Source of the DNA: Steroidobacteraceae bacterium
GTDB taxonomy: Bacteria; Pseudomonadota; Gammaproteobacteria; Steroidobacterales; Steroidobacteraceae
NCBI GenBank assembly: GCA_029266835.1
Contig: JAQSWD010000062.1
Span: 1 to 41,100, forward strand
Direction of reading: 5' to 3'
DNA: 41,100 nucleotides
Below the pieces are notes generated by a model that had not been told where the DNA came from, did not search any database, and saw nothing but the letters and a program-made list of their open reading frames with translations. Below are positions 27,341 to 35,927 of the stretch, one piece after another. Numbering within the stretch: the first letter of the stretch is position 1; each line of letters opens with the position of its first letter. The translations under genes and the position numbers were made by a program.

Positions 27341-27928
27341 ATGACCGAACCTCAGGAACCCATTCCCGAGACGCCGACGCTGATCCGGCGCCGCCGGCCT
27401 TTCCTGGCGCCCATCGGGTTGTTAGCCCTGGCCGGCATCCTGTTCCTCGCGGTCGCGTTCGCGTATTGGAATTCCGCCACCACCACGACCATCGTGCTGG
27501 TGCGTCACGCCGAGAAGCAGGTGGGCGCCATTTCCGACGCGCCGCTGTCTCCGCTCGGCGAAGTGCGCGCGGCGCGGCTCGCGCAGATGTTCGGTGACTC
27601 TGCGACCTTCGGCCGAGTGCAGAAGATCTACGTGACCGACACGCGCCGCACTCAGCAGACCGCGGCTGGCGTCGCGCAACGGTTGGGCGTCACGCCGGAG
27701 ATCATCGCCGGAAAAACCGATTCGAAGGCGCTGGCGAAACGCGTGCTGCGCGAGAATCGCGGTGGACGTGCGCTGGTCGTGGGTCACAGCAATACCGTGC
27801 CCGAGATCGTGGCCGCGCTCAGCGACCAGTCCGATGTCCCGTCCATGGTCGACGAAGAATTCGACACCCTGTACGTCGTCACCGTGCCCACCATCGGCCG
27901 GGCCTCGGTGCTGCGACTCAAGTACTGA
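27341..27928 (+). CDS. membrane-anchored histidine phosphatase
   Basis: A 195-residue branch-1 histidine phosphatase. One transmembrane helix (PIGLLALAGILFLAVAFAYW) is followed by a periplasmic domain with the catalytic RHG-type motif as LVRHAEKQ, the second Arg in VTDTRRTQQTA, and the second His in ALVVGHSNTVPEIV. Small proteins of this build hydrolyse phosphate esters or phosphohistidine; substrate unknown. TATTAT lies nine bases before the ATG, so the message may be leaderless. Its TGA abuts the stop of the convergent peroxiredoxin (TGATCA). Confidence 0.88.
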   Translation: MTEPQEPIPETPTLIRRRRPFLAPIGLLALAGILFLAVAFAYWNSATTTTIVLVRHAEKQVGAISDAPLSPLGEVRAARLAQMFGDSATFGRVQKIYVTDTRRTQQTAAGVAQRLGVTPEIIAGKTDSKALAKRVLRENRGGRALVVGHSNTVPEIVAALSDQSDVPSMVDEEFDTLYVVTVPTIGRASVLRLKY

Positions 27929-28390
27929 TCAGGTGGGCGTATCGCGCAGCAGTACGGATTGCCTGATGAAGTCCTCGTGCTCGCCGATCGAGAAGTGCGC
28001 CTTCACGCGCCCGCGGATCACCCGGTTCTGGTCCACCAGGTAGGTCACGCGCTGCACCCAGAAGCCCAGCGGCCCATTCACTCCGAACATCTTGATGACC
28101 TCTTTTTTCTCGTCGGCCAGCAAGGTGAAGGGCAGGGAATGTTTCTCACGGAACCGCTTGTGGCTGGCCGGGCTCTGCGGGCTGATGCCCGCCACGGTGA
28201 CGCCAGCGCGTGTGAGCTCGCGGTGCAAATCCCGTATGGAGCAGGCTTCGCGGGTACATCCGGGCGTGAAATCCGCCGGGTAGAAGTAAAGGATCGCCGG
28301 CCCGTCCTTGAGCAAGGCGGTCAGGGAGATGTCGTGACCGTCCTGGTCCGGCAGCGTGAATTCCGGGGCCTTGTCGTTCGTATTCAGCAT
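27929..28390 (-). CDS. bcp: BCP/PrxQ-type peroxiredoxin
   Basis: A 153-residue thiol peroxidase that reduces hydrogen peroxide and organic peroxides. The peroxidatic and resolving cysteines sit five apart in FTPGCTREACSIRD, the atypical 2-Cys arrangement of BCP. The N-terminus GDKAPEFTLPDQDG-like block (NDKAPEFTLPDQDG) and FREKHSLPFTLLADE are family hallmarks. Usual length. It converges on the histidine phosphatase with no base between stop codons and is divergent from tRNA-Ala. Confidence 0.95.
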   Translation of the reverse strand: MLNTNDKAPEFTLPDQDGHDISLTALLKDGPAILYFYPADFTPGCTREACSIRDLHRELTRAGVTVAGISPQSPASHKRFREKHSLPFTLLADEKKEVIKMFGVNGPLGFWVQRVTYLVDQNRVIRGRVKAHFSIGEHEDFIRQSVLLRDTPT

Positions 28391-28415
28391 GTGACGGATA
28401 TTAAGAGTGTTTCGC

Positions 28416-28444
28416 TTGCCGGGACCAGCCCGCTTCCCTAGAAT
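28416..28444 (+). promoter_or_regulatory. sigma-70 type promoter for tRNA-Ala
   Basis: TTGCCG (28416-28421), a 17-base spacer and TAGAAT (28439-28444) form a good promoter. The tRNA begins 43 bases after the -10, leaving a short 5' leader for RNase P. Confidence 0.6.
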
Positions 28445-28487
28445 CGCGCGCCTCCCGGGCTCCTGTCCGGGAAGCCGGTTTACGTGT

Positions 28488-28563
<76 letters not shown>

Positions 28564-28720
28564 TTTTACCGCCTCCGGCGGAAAGCGAATCCAACGGGAC
28601 AACGCCTGTGAGGTCCGAGGAATTGCTGGCGGCTGCGTTGGGCGTGGTCCCGTCCGTGAATAATGCTTCGCTCTCACGCTCAGGGACCTTCGACAAAGGC
28701 GTGTAAAGTATTACGCGCGC

Positions 28721-28796
28721 GCCCCCGTAGCTCAGTGGATAGAGCGACCGCCTCCTAAGCGGTAGGTCGTCGGTTCAACTCCGGCCGGGGGCGCCA
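28721..28796 (+). tRNA. tRNA-Arg (anticodon CCT)
   Basis: A 76-base cloverleaf: acceptor GCCCCCG with CGGGGGC, D-stem GCTC/GAGC, anticodon stem ACCGC/GCGGT around loop CTCCTAA (CCT, reading AGG), T-loop TTCAACT, discriminator G and encoded CCA. Its 3' end overlaps the last codons of the opposing EF-hand gene. The 157-base spacer from tRNA-Ala holds a small CCGCC-TCC-GGCGG hairpin and nothing else clear. Confidence 0.96.
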
Positions 28797-28999
28797 ATGA
28801 ACTCGATGAAGCCGTCGCCCGCGGTGTCGGCGATCTCGAAATCCAGCTGGCACTCGGCGCGCGACACGTCGCCATCCAGCACGTTGAGCAACGCGTGGAA
28901 TTCCTCCTGGTCGATGAAGCCATCGCCATTCAGATCGCAGGCATCGAAGATCTTCCGCGAGGCGGTGATCTCGATTTCGTTGAGTTTCAGCGTAGCCAT
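28775..28999 (-). CDS. EF-hand protein truncated at tRNA-Arg
   Basis: A 74-residue cytoplasmic protein with one perfect calcium-binding loop (DLNGDGFIDQEE) and a second that fails at the last position (DTAGDGFIEFIG, Gly instead of Glu). The final residues GAPGRS and the stop are read from the complement of the tRNA-Arg 3' end, and the change happens exactly at the CCA end. Normally this kind of protein would continue EEF and a closing helix. The gene therefore looks cut by recombination at the tRNA end. AAGGAG eight bases before ATG 28999 sets the start. The second hand probably binds calcium poorly. Confidence 0.8.
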   Translation of the reverse strand: MATLKLNEIEITASRKIFDACDLNGDGFIDQEEFHALLNVLDGDVSRAECQLDFEIADTAGDGFIEFIGAPGRS

Positions 29000-29257
29000 G
29001 TTCGCCACTCCTTGTCCTTGGCTCGCAATCTACGTGGCCGCCGCTTAAACGCCGCTGAACCGCCGGGTTTGACAGAACTGCCGGTGCGGGCAGGGCGCAG
29101 CCCCGGATGGCGAAATGACGTGGCCGCCTGAACGGCGCTTGAACCATCGGGCAGCAATGGTCGGCGCCGCGAGGCGCGTGGAAGACATCGCTTATTCCCG
29201 CGTCAACTCGGCTCCCAGTCGGACAAGCGCCAGCGCGGGTTGAGGCACCCTGCAGCG

Positions 29258-30997
29258 ATGCGCTACCTCGCTCTCTGCACCGACTACGACGGCACGTTGG
29301 CCCATCATGGCCGCGTCGACAAACCCACGCTGGATGCGCTCGAAGAGCTCAAGGCTTCGGGCCGCAAGCTGCTCATGGTCACTGGCCGCGAGATCGCGGA
29401 CCTGCTGAAAGTCTTCGACCGCCTCGACCTGTTCGAGCTGGTGGTCGCGGAAAACGGCGCAACCGTCTACAAGCCCGCGAGCAAGGAAGAACGTGCGCTC
29501 GTGGACCCCCCATCGGCCCGGTTCGTCGACGAGCTCCGCAAGCGTGGCGTGGACCGCATTTCCGTGGGCAAGTGCATCGTCGCCACCTGGCAGCCGCATG
29601 AAAAGGTGGTGCTGGAAACCATCCGCGACCTGGGGCTCGAGCTGCAGGTGATCTTCAACAAGGGCGCCGTCATGGTGCTGCCCAGCGGCATGAACAAGGC
29701 CGCTGGACTCGCAGCGGCGCTCGCCGAGCTCGACATCTCCGCGCATAACGCCGTGGGGGTGGGTGATGCCGAGAACGATCACGCCTTCCTGTCGCGATGC
29801 GAATTCTCCGCCGCCGTGGCGAATGCCTTGCCGTCGGTGAAGGAAACCGCGGATCACGTGCTCAATGCCGACCATGGCGCGGGAGTCACCGAACTCATCC
29901 GGAAAATCCTCGACGACGATCTGGCGAGCCTGGCCGCAAAGCTCGCGCGCCACGACATCCTGCTGGGACATGAACCGGGCGGCCAGGTGCTGAACCTGCC
30001 GGCCTATGGCGCGAGCGCGCTGATCGTCGGCACCTCGGGCGGTGGCAAGTCCACGCTGACCACCGGGCTCATCGAACGCCTCAACGCCAAGGACTACAGC
30101 TTCTGTGTCTTTGATCCCGAGGGCGACTACGACGTGCTGGAGAACGCCGCGGTACTGGGCAGCCCGGATCGCGCGCCTTCCGTCGACGAGTGCATGCAGC
30201 TGCTGGCCAAGCCCGATCAGAATGCGGTGATCAACCTCGTGGGCCTGGAGTTCAGCGACCGTCCGGCATTTTTCATGACGCTGTTCGCGCGCATACGCGA
30301 CTTGCGCGCCAAGACCGGACGGCCGCACTGGCTCATCGTCGATGAAGTGCATCACGTGTTGCCCGCCGAGTGGAAACCGGCCGAGCTCAACCTGCCGCAA
30401 AGGCTCGATGGCGTGGTCATGATCAGCGTGAGCCCGAGCGCGGTCTCGAAAATAGCCCTGCAGCTCGTCGAGACCGCCATCGTCATCGGCGAAAAGCCGG
30501 CCGAGATGCTGCGCGAATTCGCCGAGGCCAACGACATGCCCGCGCCCGTATCGCCGCTGGCGAAGATCCCCAAAGGCGAGGCGCTGATCTGGAACAAGGC
30601 ATCGACCGAGGCGCCGCGGCATTTTCGCATCGAGCCCAACAAGACGGACCGGCGCCGGCACGTGCGCAAGTACGCCGAAGGTGAATTGCCCGAGGAACGC
30701 TCGTTCTTCTTCCGTGGCCCGGAGAAGAAGCTCAATCTGCGCGCGCCCAATCTCATCACGTTCACACAGCTCGCCGATGGTGTGGATGCCGACACCTGGC
30801 TGTTCCACTGGAAGCGCGGCGACGTGTCGAGCTGGCTGCGGCGCTGCGTGAAGGACCAGGAACTCACGGACCTGGTGAAGGAACTGGAGAAACGTGTGCC
30901 CGACGACGCCCGGGCTTCGCGCAAGCAGGTCCGTGAGCTCATCGAGAAGAAATACACGTTGCCCGCGGAGGGCCCGCGGGCGCACAAGGCGGAGTAG
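29258..30997 (+). CDS. HAD-IIB phosphatase fused to HerA/FtsK-like ATPase
   Basis: A 579-residue two-domain protein. Residues 1-225 are a HAD-IIB phosphatase: motif I TDYDGTLA (Asp9, Asp11), motif II MVTGRE, motif III Lys in GMNKAAGL and motif IV GVGDAENDH. This resembles sugar-phosphate phosphatases. After it comes a P-loop ATPase: Walker A GTSGGGKST (from Gly258), Walker B HWLIVDEVHH (Asp362, Glu363), and an ERSFFFRGPEKKLNLRAPNL segment, similar to HerA/VirB4/FtsK-type motors. The combination is uncharacterised as far as I know. ATG 29258 is chosen over TTG 29240 because the HAD motif I lies near the N-terminus. The 258 bases before it hold no clear signal. Its TAG abuts the stop of the convergent dehydrogenase. 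Confidence 0.88.
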   Translation: MRYLALCTDYDGTLAHHGRVDKPTLDALEELKASGRKLLMVTGREIADLLKVFDRLDLFELVVAENGATVYKPASKEERALVDPPSARFVDELRKRGVDRISVGKCIVATWQPHEKVVLETIRDLGLELQVIFNKGAVMVLPSGMNKAAGLAAALAELDISAHNAVGVGDAENDHAFLSRCEFSAAVANALPSVKETADHVLNADHGAGVTELIRKILDDDLASLAAKLARHDILLGHEPGGQVLNLPAYGASALIVGTSGGGKSTLTTGLIERLNAKDYSFCVFDPEGDYDVLENAAVLGSPDRAPSVDECMQLLAKPDQNAVINLVGLEFSDRPAFFMTLFARIRDLRAKTGRPHWLIVDEVHHVLPAEWKPAELNLPQRLDGVVMISVSPSAVSKIALQLVETAIVIGEKPAEMLREFAEANDMPAPVSPLAKIPKGEALIWNKASTEAPRHFRIEPNKTDRRRHVRKYAEGELPEERSFFFRGPEKKLNLRAPNLITFTQLADGVDADTWLFHWKRGDVSSWLRRCVKDQELTDLVKELEKRVPDDARASRKQVRELIEKKYTLPAEGPRAHKAE

Positions 30998-32812
30998 CTA
31001 GTGCGCCGGGCGCAGCCGGTAGACCTGGCCATTGGGCTGGTTCAGCGCCACGTAGGGCAGGCCGTCGGGGCCGACGATCACGTCGCGGATACGGCCGATG
31101 CCTTCCATCAACACCTGTTCGCCGATCACGCGCCCCTGATCCACCGCGATCAGCTTCAACTGCTGATGCGCGAGTGAAGCCACCAGCAGGTGTCGGCGCC
31201 AGCGAGGAAACGCCGCGCCGTCGTACATCACGAGGTTCGACAGCCCGGGTGAGGGGTTCCAGTTCTTGCGCGGGGATTCGAAGCCGGCGCGCTCGGCCTC
31301 ATTGCTCACGAGGGTGCCGTCGTAGTTGATGCCGTGAGTGACGAGCGGCCAGCCGTAGTTGCGGCCGGGCAGGATCTCGTTGATTTCGTCGCCGCCCTTG
31401 GGGCCGTGCTCCGTGGACCAGACGCGAGCCGTACGCTGGTCGACGAACAGCCCCTGCGGGTTGCGATGGCCCAGCGTCCAGATCGTCGGCAATGCGCCGG
31501 GTTGTCTGGCGAAGGGGTTGTCGCCGGGGACTCGGCCGTCGGCGAAGATGCGGTGGATCTTGCCGAAGGGATTCTGCAAGTCCTGCGCGAAATCCTGCGT
31601 TCCGCGCTCTCCGATGCCGAAGAACAGGTAATCGCCGGCGAAATCGAAGCGCGCGCCATAGTGCGCACCGGAGTTCGTGAAGAACTCGGGCGCTGCACGC
31701 CAGATGACTTGCTGATCGACCCAGCGCTGGCCGCGGATGCGGCCGCGCACGATGGTCAGCATGTTGTCCTCGGTGGAGCCGCGCGGCTCGACGAAGCTCA
31801 GGTACACCCAGCCATTGCGCGCATGGTCCGGATGCGCGCGAACGTGCATGAGTCCCGCCTGGCCGCCCAGGTAAACGCGTGGAATACCTTCGACGGCGCC
31901 GGGCTTCTGGCCCTTGCGCAGCAGCCACAAGGTGCCGCCTTTCTGCGTGGCGATGAGCGTGCGCGCATCGAGAAAATCCAGCGACCAGAATTCACCGTCG
32001 ATCTCGCCCATCTTCTCCAGTTCGAAGTGGTGGCCTCCACCCGTGAGCCTCTGGTCCGCGAGTTCGAAGGTCTGGGTGATGCCGTCATTCGTGCCCGGCG
32101 CATCGCTCAACGCGAACCAGTCCAGGTTGAACACGCCGCCACCGCCCATGCCGATGATGCACAGCCGGTGGTGACCTGACAGTTGCCGCGCCAGGCCAAT
32201 GCGCTCGGTGCGGAAGGTGGTCCAGCCACCCGTGAGCGGCGTGTTCTTCTCGCCCAACGGATATCGCCGCCCGTTGCCGAAATCGCCCTGGAAGGCCACC
32301 ACCGCGAAGCGGCGCGGCGGCTCTCCTTCACCCTTGGCGTAGCGGTATTCCAGGCTGCGGACACCGGTGAGGTCGACATCGTCGTAACAGAGGTGGCTGC
32401 CGCGGTCGATCCACTGCAGGAAATGCGTTTCCCCATCCTGGGTCTTGCTGAAGCCCGCCGACCGATCCAGGCGCAGGCTCTCGGCTTCGATCCGCCGATT
32501 GATCATCGTGCCCGATGTCGCCTGCGTGACGGTGGACTTCAGCCAGCCGGCGAGGGCGCGGGCCTGCTCCGCGTCCAGCGTCGCGCCGAAGGCCGGCATG
32601 CCGCGCCCTGGTCGCCCGCGCTGGATGACCGCTGCCAGCTGCCCGACGTCTCCGCGTGACACCAGCGCCGAACTGCGGAATGACGCTCCCGGGTCCGCCG
32701 TGTGACAGCTGGCGCAGAGCCGCGAGTAGCGTTCGGCCGGGACTTGGGCGAGGGCCAGCCGGGGAAACAGGCTGACGAGTGCGACCAGGGCCGCGAGGAG
32801 ATTTTTGTTCAT
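30998..32812 (-). CDS. cytochrome c / PQQ-type sugar dehydrogenase
   Basis: A 604-residue periplasmic protein with a signal peptide ending LALAQ. It has three parts. First is a class I cytochrome c (CASCH at 33-37, likely axial Met in GRGMPAFG). Next is a beta-sandwich of about 130 residues resembling a carbohydrate-binding module (RIEAESLRLDRSAGF, LEYRYAKG). Last is a glucose/sorbosone dehydrogenase propeller (GEFWSLDFLDARTLIATQKGG, YGARFDFAGDYLFFGIGERG, HRNPQGLFV). It would oxidise a sugar with PQQ and pass electrons to its own haem. ATG 32812 begins a good signal peptide. A LytTR regulator gene lies 77 bases upstream on the same strand. Cofactor use is by family analogy. Confidence 0.9.
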   Translation of the reverse strand: MNKNLLAALVALVSLFPRLALAQVPAERYSRLCASCHTADPGASFRSSALVSRGDVGQLAAVIQRGRPGRGMPAFGATLDAEQARALAGWLKSTVTQATSGTMINRRIEAESLRLDRSAGFSKTQDGETHFLQWIDRGSHLCYDDVDLTGVRSLEYRYAKGEGEPPRRFAVVAFQGDFGNGRRYPLGEKNTPLTGGWTTFRTERIGLARQLSGHHRLCIIGMGGGGVFNLDWFALSDAPGTNDGITQTFELADQRLTGGGHHFELEKMGEIDGEFWSLDFLDARTLIATQKGGTLWLLRKGQKPGAVEGIPRVYLGGQAGLMHVRAHPDHARNGWVYLSFVEPRGSTEDNMLTIVRGRIRGQRWVDQQVIWRAAPEFFTNSGAHYGARFDFAGDYLFFGIGERGTQDFAQDLQNPFGKIHRIFADGRVPGDNPFARQPGALPTIWTLGHRNPQGLFVDQRTARVWSTEHGPKGGDEINEILPGRNYGWPLVTHGINYDGTLVSNEAERAGFESPRKNWNPSPGLSNLVMYDGAAFPRWRRHLLVASLAHQQLKLIAVDQGRVIGEQVLMEGIGRIRDVIVGPDGLPYVALNQPNGQVYRLRPAH

Positions 32813-32889
32813 GCCACCGGAAAATCCGGCAGCCACGCCTGCTACGCCAGCAAATTGTGATCAGTGGCGGCTGGGCGTGACGAGTTCAC

Positions 32890-33681
32890 TCAGTGAACGC
32901 GTCCCTCGAGCTGGGCGCGGTAGCCGCGAGAGATGGCCAGCGTACTGCCGCTGCGCAAATGCACCGCGCCGCTACCCGATCGCTCGATGCGGATGCGCTC
33001 GATGTCGCGCACGCGGACGATGTGGCGGCGGTGAATGCGTACGAAGTCCGAAGTTGGCAGGAGGGTTTCGATGTCACCCATGGTGATGCGCATCAGGTAG
33101 TTCTGGTCGCCGGCACGGATGTCCACGTAATTGCCGGCTGCTGTCAGGTGCTCGATATCGTCCACGCGGATCAGGCATTGGTCGGCGCCTTTGCTGACCA
33201 TCAGAGTGGCCGGTCTTTCGGCATTGGAGTCTGGCCCGGCTCTCAGGGTTTGCGGCTGGCCGGAACGCGTGAAGGCCCGCGCGATGCACAGCATGGCCAC
33301 CGCCATCGCGAGGTTGCGCGGCCAGAACAGCGCGAAGCTTGCGCGCAGACCTCGTTCTTCGGTCAACAGGTCGACCGTGATGGGCAGGGCGGCTGCGAGT
33401 AACGCGAACACAGCGCAGCGAGTCAGAATATCTCTCACTGGCGTCATCTGGCGGAACGCGCGCAGCGCCAGGGGCGCGAGCAGCGCCCATGCGCCCCATT
33501 CACGCAGCGCCACGATGAGAGTGAGCTGGGGGTTCGGCGTGACCGCGCTCACGAAGGCCTGGTGCAGCAGGCAGTAAGCGCAAGTGGCCACGATGAATGC
33601 CGCCCACGTCATGAGACCGAGCCGAAGATCGGGAGTCGGTGAGGGCAGCGCGCCCGGTGCGTCGGCAATGCGGGGGTTCAT
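32890..33681 (-). CDS. membrane-bound LytTR transcription regulator
   Basis: A 263-residue protein. The first 150 residues contain about four membrane helices (MTWAAFIVATCAYCLLHQAF, WALLAPLALRAF, VFALLAAALPITVDLL, NLAMAVAMLCIARAF). The C-terminal 95 residues are a LytTR DNA-binding domain (VDDIEHLTAAGNYVDI, FVRIHRRHIVRVRDI). Such fusions sense membrane signals and bind DNA directly, without a receiver domain. The dehydrogenase gene 77 bases downstream on the same strand is a candidate target or co-transcribed partner. ATG 33681 is one of several possible starts; one at 33720 would add 13 residues. Divergent from yjbQ. Confidence 0.9.
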   Translation of the reverse strand: MNPRIADAPGALPSPTPDLRLGLMTWAAFIVATCAYCLLHQAFVSAVTPNPQLTLIVALREWGAWALLAPLALRAFRQMTPVRDILTRCAVFALLAAALPITVDLLTEERGLRASFALFWPRNLAMAVAMLCIARAFTRSGQPQTLRAGPDSNAERPATLMVSKGADQCLIRVDDIEHLTAAGNYVDIRAGDQNYLMRITMGDIETLLPTSDFVRIHRRHIVRVRDIERIRIERSGSGAVHLRSGSTLAISRGYRAQLEGRVH

Positions 33682-33786
33682 CAGGCATTGACAGTACGTC
33701 GGCCCCGAACGTTCCGGCAAGGCCGCGCTTGACGGCGATATTCAAACGCCATTATGTGCATTCATGAAAAGAGTTCCCGCACGGCA

Positions 33787-34206
33787 ATGAAGCAGGCCAT
33801 GCACGTCCTGCAGGTCCGCGCGCCCCGTCGCGGCCTGTTCGAGTTCACCGCCGACGTGCGGCGGTGGGTGGCGAAGCAGACCATCTCCGCGGGCATGCTC
33901 ACACTGTTCTGTCGGCACACATCGGCTTCGTTGCTCATCCAGGAGAACGCGGCTCCCGCGGTTCGCCGCGACATGGAAAAGTTCTTCGATGATCTCGCGC
34001 CGGAAGGCGCCGGGCTCTACGAACACGATGACGAAGGGCCGGACGACATGCCGGCGCACCTGAAGACGGCTCTCACGCAGCTACAGCTGTCAGTGCCCGT
34101 CATGGACGCCAAACTGATGCTGGGAACCTGGCAGGGCATTTATCTCTTCGAACACCGTGACCATCCCCCGGTGCGTGACATCGTCGCCCACCTCTCGGGC
34201 GAGTGA
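33787..34206 (+). CDS. yjbQ: YjbQ family protein (UPF0047)
   Basis: A 139-residue member of the YjbQ/UPF0047 family, small trimeric proteins with a putative metal site and a reported weak thiamine-phosphate synthase activity. Conserved blocks are all present: FCRHTSASLLIQENA, YEHDDEGPDDMPAHLK and GTWQGIYLFEHRD. Length is standard. An in-frame ATG at 33754 would add eleven residues not usual for the family. It is divergent from the LytTR gene and is followed by a 134-base gap without clear signals. Confidence 0.92.
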   Translation: MKQAMHVLQVRAPRRGLFEFTADVRRWVAKQTISAGMLTLFCRHTSASLLIQENAAPAVRRDMEKFFDDLAPEGAGLYEHDDEGPDDMPAHLKTALTQLQLSVPVMDAKLMLGTWQGIYLFEHRDHPPVRDIVAHLSGE

Positions 34207-34340
34207 GGTTATTAGTCGAGTTGCTCGACAGACGATTCCTACAATTGCGCATCTTCCTGCGAACTTCTTGTGCCGCACTGCATTCCTGTTGTTAGAGTTG
34301 CGAACAGGCCAAGACCCCCGCCTTCCGCGGGAAAAATGCA

Positions 34341-35927
34341 ATGCACGAGGCAGGAAGCGTGGAGATGAAGAGCGCGCCGCCGCCGTTCTTGTCACATATC
34401 GGGCCGATCATTCCCGGCGACGCGACAGTGCTGCGTTACGCGGCGGCGCTCGGCGTCGTGCTGGTCACTTTTTTCCTGCGGGCTGTGCTGACACCGCTGC
34501 TCGGAGTCCAGGCGCCGTTGCTCCCGTTCTTGCTGGGCGTACTGATCAGCGCATACATCTCGGGCCGCGGCCCGGCGCTGCTGGCCTGCTTCATCTCACC
34601 GGTGCTGGCGACGGTATGGTTCACCGATTGGCCGCATGACGCGCCGCCGCTGCAGTGGATCGCCCATGTCACCTTTTTCCTGCTGCTGGCGGCTTTGACG
34701 GCGCTGATCATGCACGCGCTGCAGGAATCGGTGCGGCGCGCCGATGCCAGCGCGCAGCGGGAGGCCGCCGCGGCGCAGGCGCTGCGCGAGAACGACCGCC
34801 GCAAGGACGAGTTCCTGGCCATGCTCGCCCACGAACTGCGCAACCCCCTCACACCCATTCGCAACGTGGCGCATATCCTCGGCCGCGCGTCGCCGGACCC
34901 GGGCACGCTGAAACGATCCAGTGAAATGCTGGAGCGCCAGGCCAGTCACCTGACGCGACTGGTGGACGACCTGCTGGACGTGGCGCGGATCACGCACCGG
35001 CGCATCGAGCTGCGGCACGAAGTGGTGAAACTCGAGCAGGTGGTAGCCACCGCGCTCGAGACCGTGCAACCCCTTCTGGAGTCCCGCCGGCAGATCGTGA
35101 CCACCACGGTCACCGAACCCCACGTGTACGTGGATGGTGACGAAGTGCGGCTCTCCCAGGCGGTCACCAACCTGCTGACCAATGCGTCGAAGTATTCGGC
35201 GGAAGGGCAGCGCATTCATGTCAACATCGGCGGCGATGCGAGCAGTGCGCTGCTGTCGGTGCGCGATCAGGGCCAGGGCATCGATCCGCAGCTCATGCCG
35301 CGGCTGTTCGATCTTTTCATGCAGGGAGATCGTTCGCTGGATCGTGCGCAGGGCGGCCTGGGCATCGGCCTGACCATCGTCAAACACCTGGTGGACATGC
35401 ATGGTGGCAGCGTGGAAGTGGCCAGTGAAGGGCTGAACCAGGGCAGCGAGTTCCGGGTCCGGTTGCCGCGCGTGGCGCCCGGCCCCGACCAGCAGGCGGC
35501 CGATGCCATGCCCACCGAGCATCCGGTACGCCGTCGCCGCGTGCTCGTGGTCGAGGACAACGGGGACGCGGCCGAATCCCTGCGCGACCTGCTTCACCTG
35601 GATGATCACGACGTCATGGTGGTGAACAGCGGCGCCGCCGCGCTGACGGCGCTCGACCATTTCCGCGCCGAGGTGGTGCTGCTCGACGTGGGGCTGCCCC
35701 ACATGGACGGCCACATGGTGGCCCACGCCATTCGCGCGCGTTATGCGGCCGGTACGATCCGGCCGCGCATCATCGCACTGACGGGTTACGGCACCGACGA
35801 GGACAAACAGGCCACAGCCCGCTCGGGGTTCGACGACCATCTCACCAAGCCGGTGAATCCCGCGGAGCTGCTGCGCGCGATATCGAGCAAGACGGGCGTC
35901 TCGACGATCCGCGAAGGCGCGTCCTAA
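34341..35927 (+). CDS. hybrid histidine kinase with DUF4118-like membrane domain
   Basis: A 528-residue kinase. Residues 30-125 form about four membrane helices of the KdpD-like DUF4118 kind (LPFLLGVLISAYISGRGPALLA). The HisKA box has His164 in LAHELRNPLTPIRN. The ATPase shows LTNLLTNASKYS and GLGIGLTIVKHL. A C-terminal receiver carries LVVEDNGDAAESL, VVLLDVGLPHMDGH and HLTKPVNP. No periplasmic sensor is visible, so it probably senses at the membrane or through partners. It is closely similar in kinase and receiver to the kinase at 37218. Its TAA overlaps the stop of guanine deaminase by three bases. ATG 34365 is an alternative start. Confidence 0.92.
   Translation: MHEAGSVEMKSAPPPFLSHIGPIIPGDATVLRYAAALGVVLVTFFLRAVLTPLLGVQAPLLPFLLGVLISAYISGRGPALLACFISPVLATVWFTDWPHDAPPLQWIAHVTFFLLLAALTALIMHALQESVRRADASAQREAAAAQALRENDRRKDEFLAMLAHELRNPLTPIRNVAHILGRASPDPGTLKRSSEMLERQASHLTRLVDDLLDVARITHRRIELRHEVVKLEQVVATALETVQPLLESRRQIVTTTVTEPHVYVDGDEVRLSQAVTNLLTNASKYSAEGQRIHVNIGGDASSALLSVRDQGQGIDPQLMPRLFDLFMQGDRSLDRAQGGLGIGLTIVKHLVDMHGGSVEVASEGLNQGSEFRVRLPRVAPGPDQQAADAMPTEHPVRRRRVLVVEDNGDAAESLRDLLHLDDHDVMVVNSGAAALTALDHFRAEVVLLDVGLPHMDGHMVAHAIRARYAAGTIRPRIIALTGYGTDEDKQATARSGFDDHLTKPVNPAELLRAISSKTGVSTIREGAS

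Noticed and set aside
28564-28720. Small RNA between the two tRNA genes
   Set aside because: Only a short CCGCC-TCC-GGCGG hairpin without promoter or T-tract is visible.
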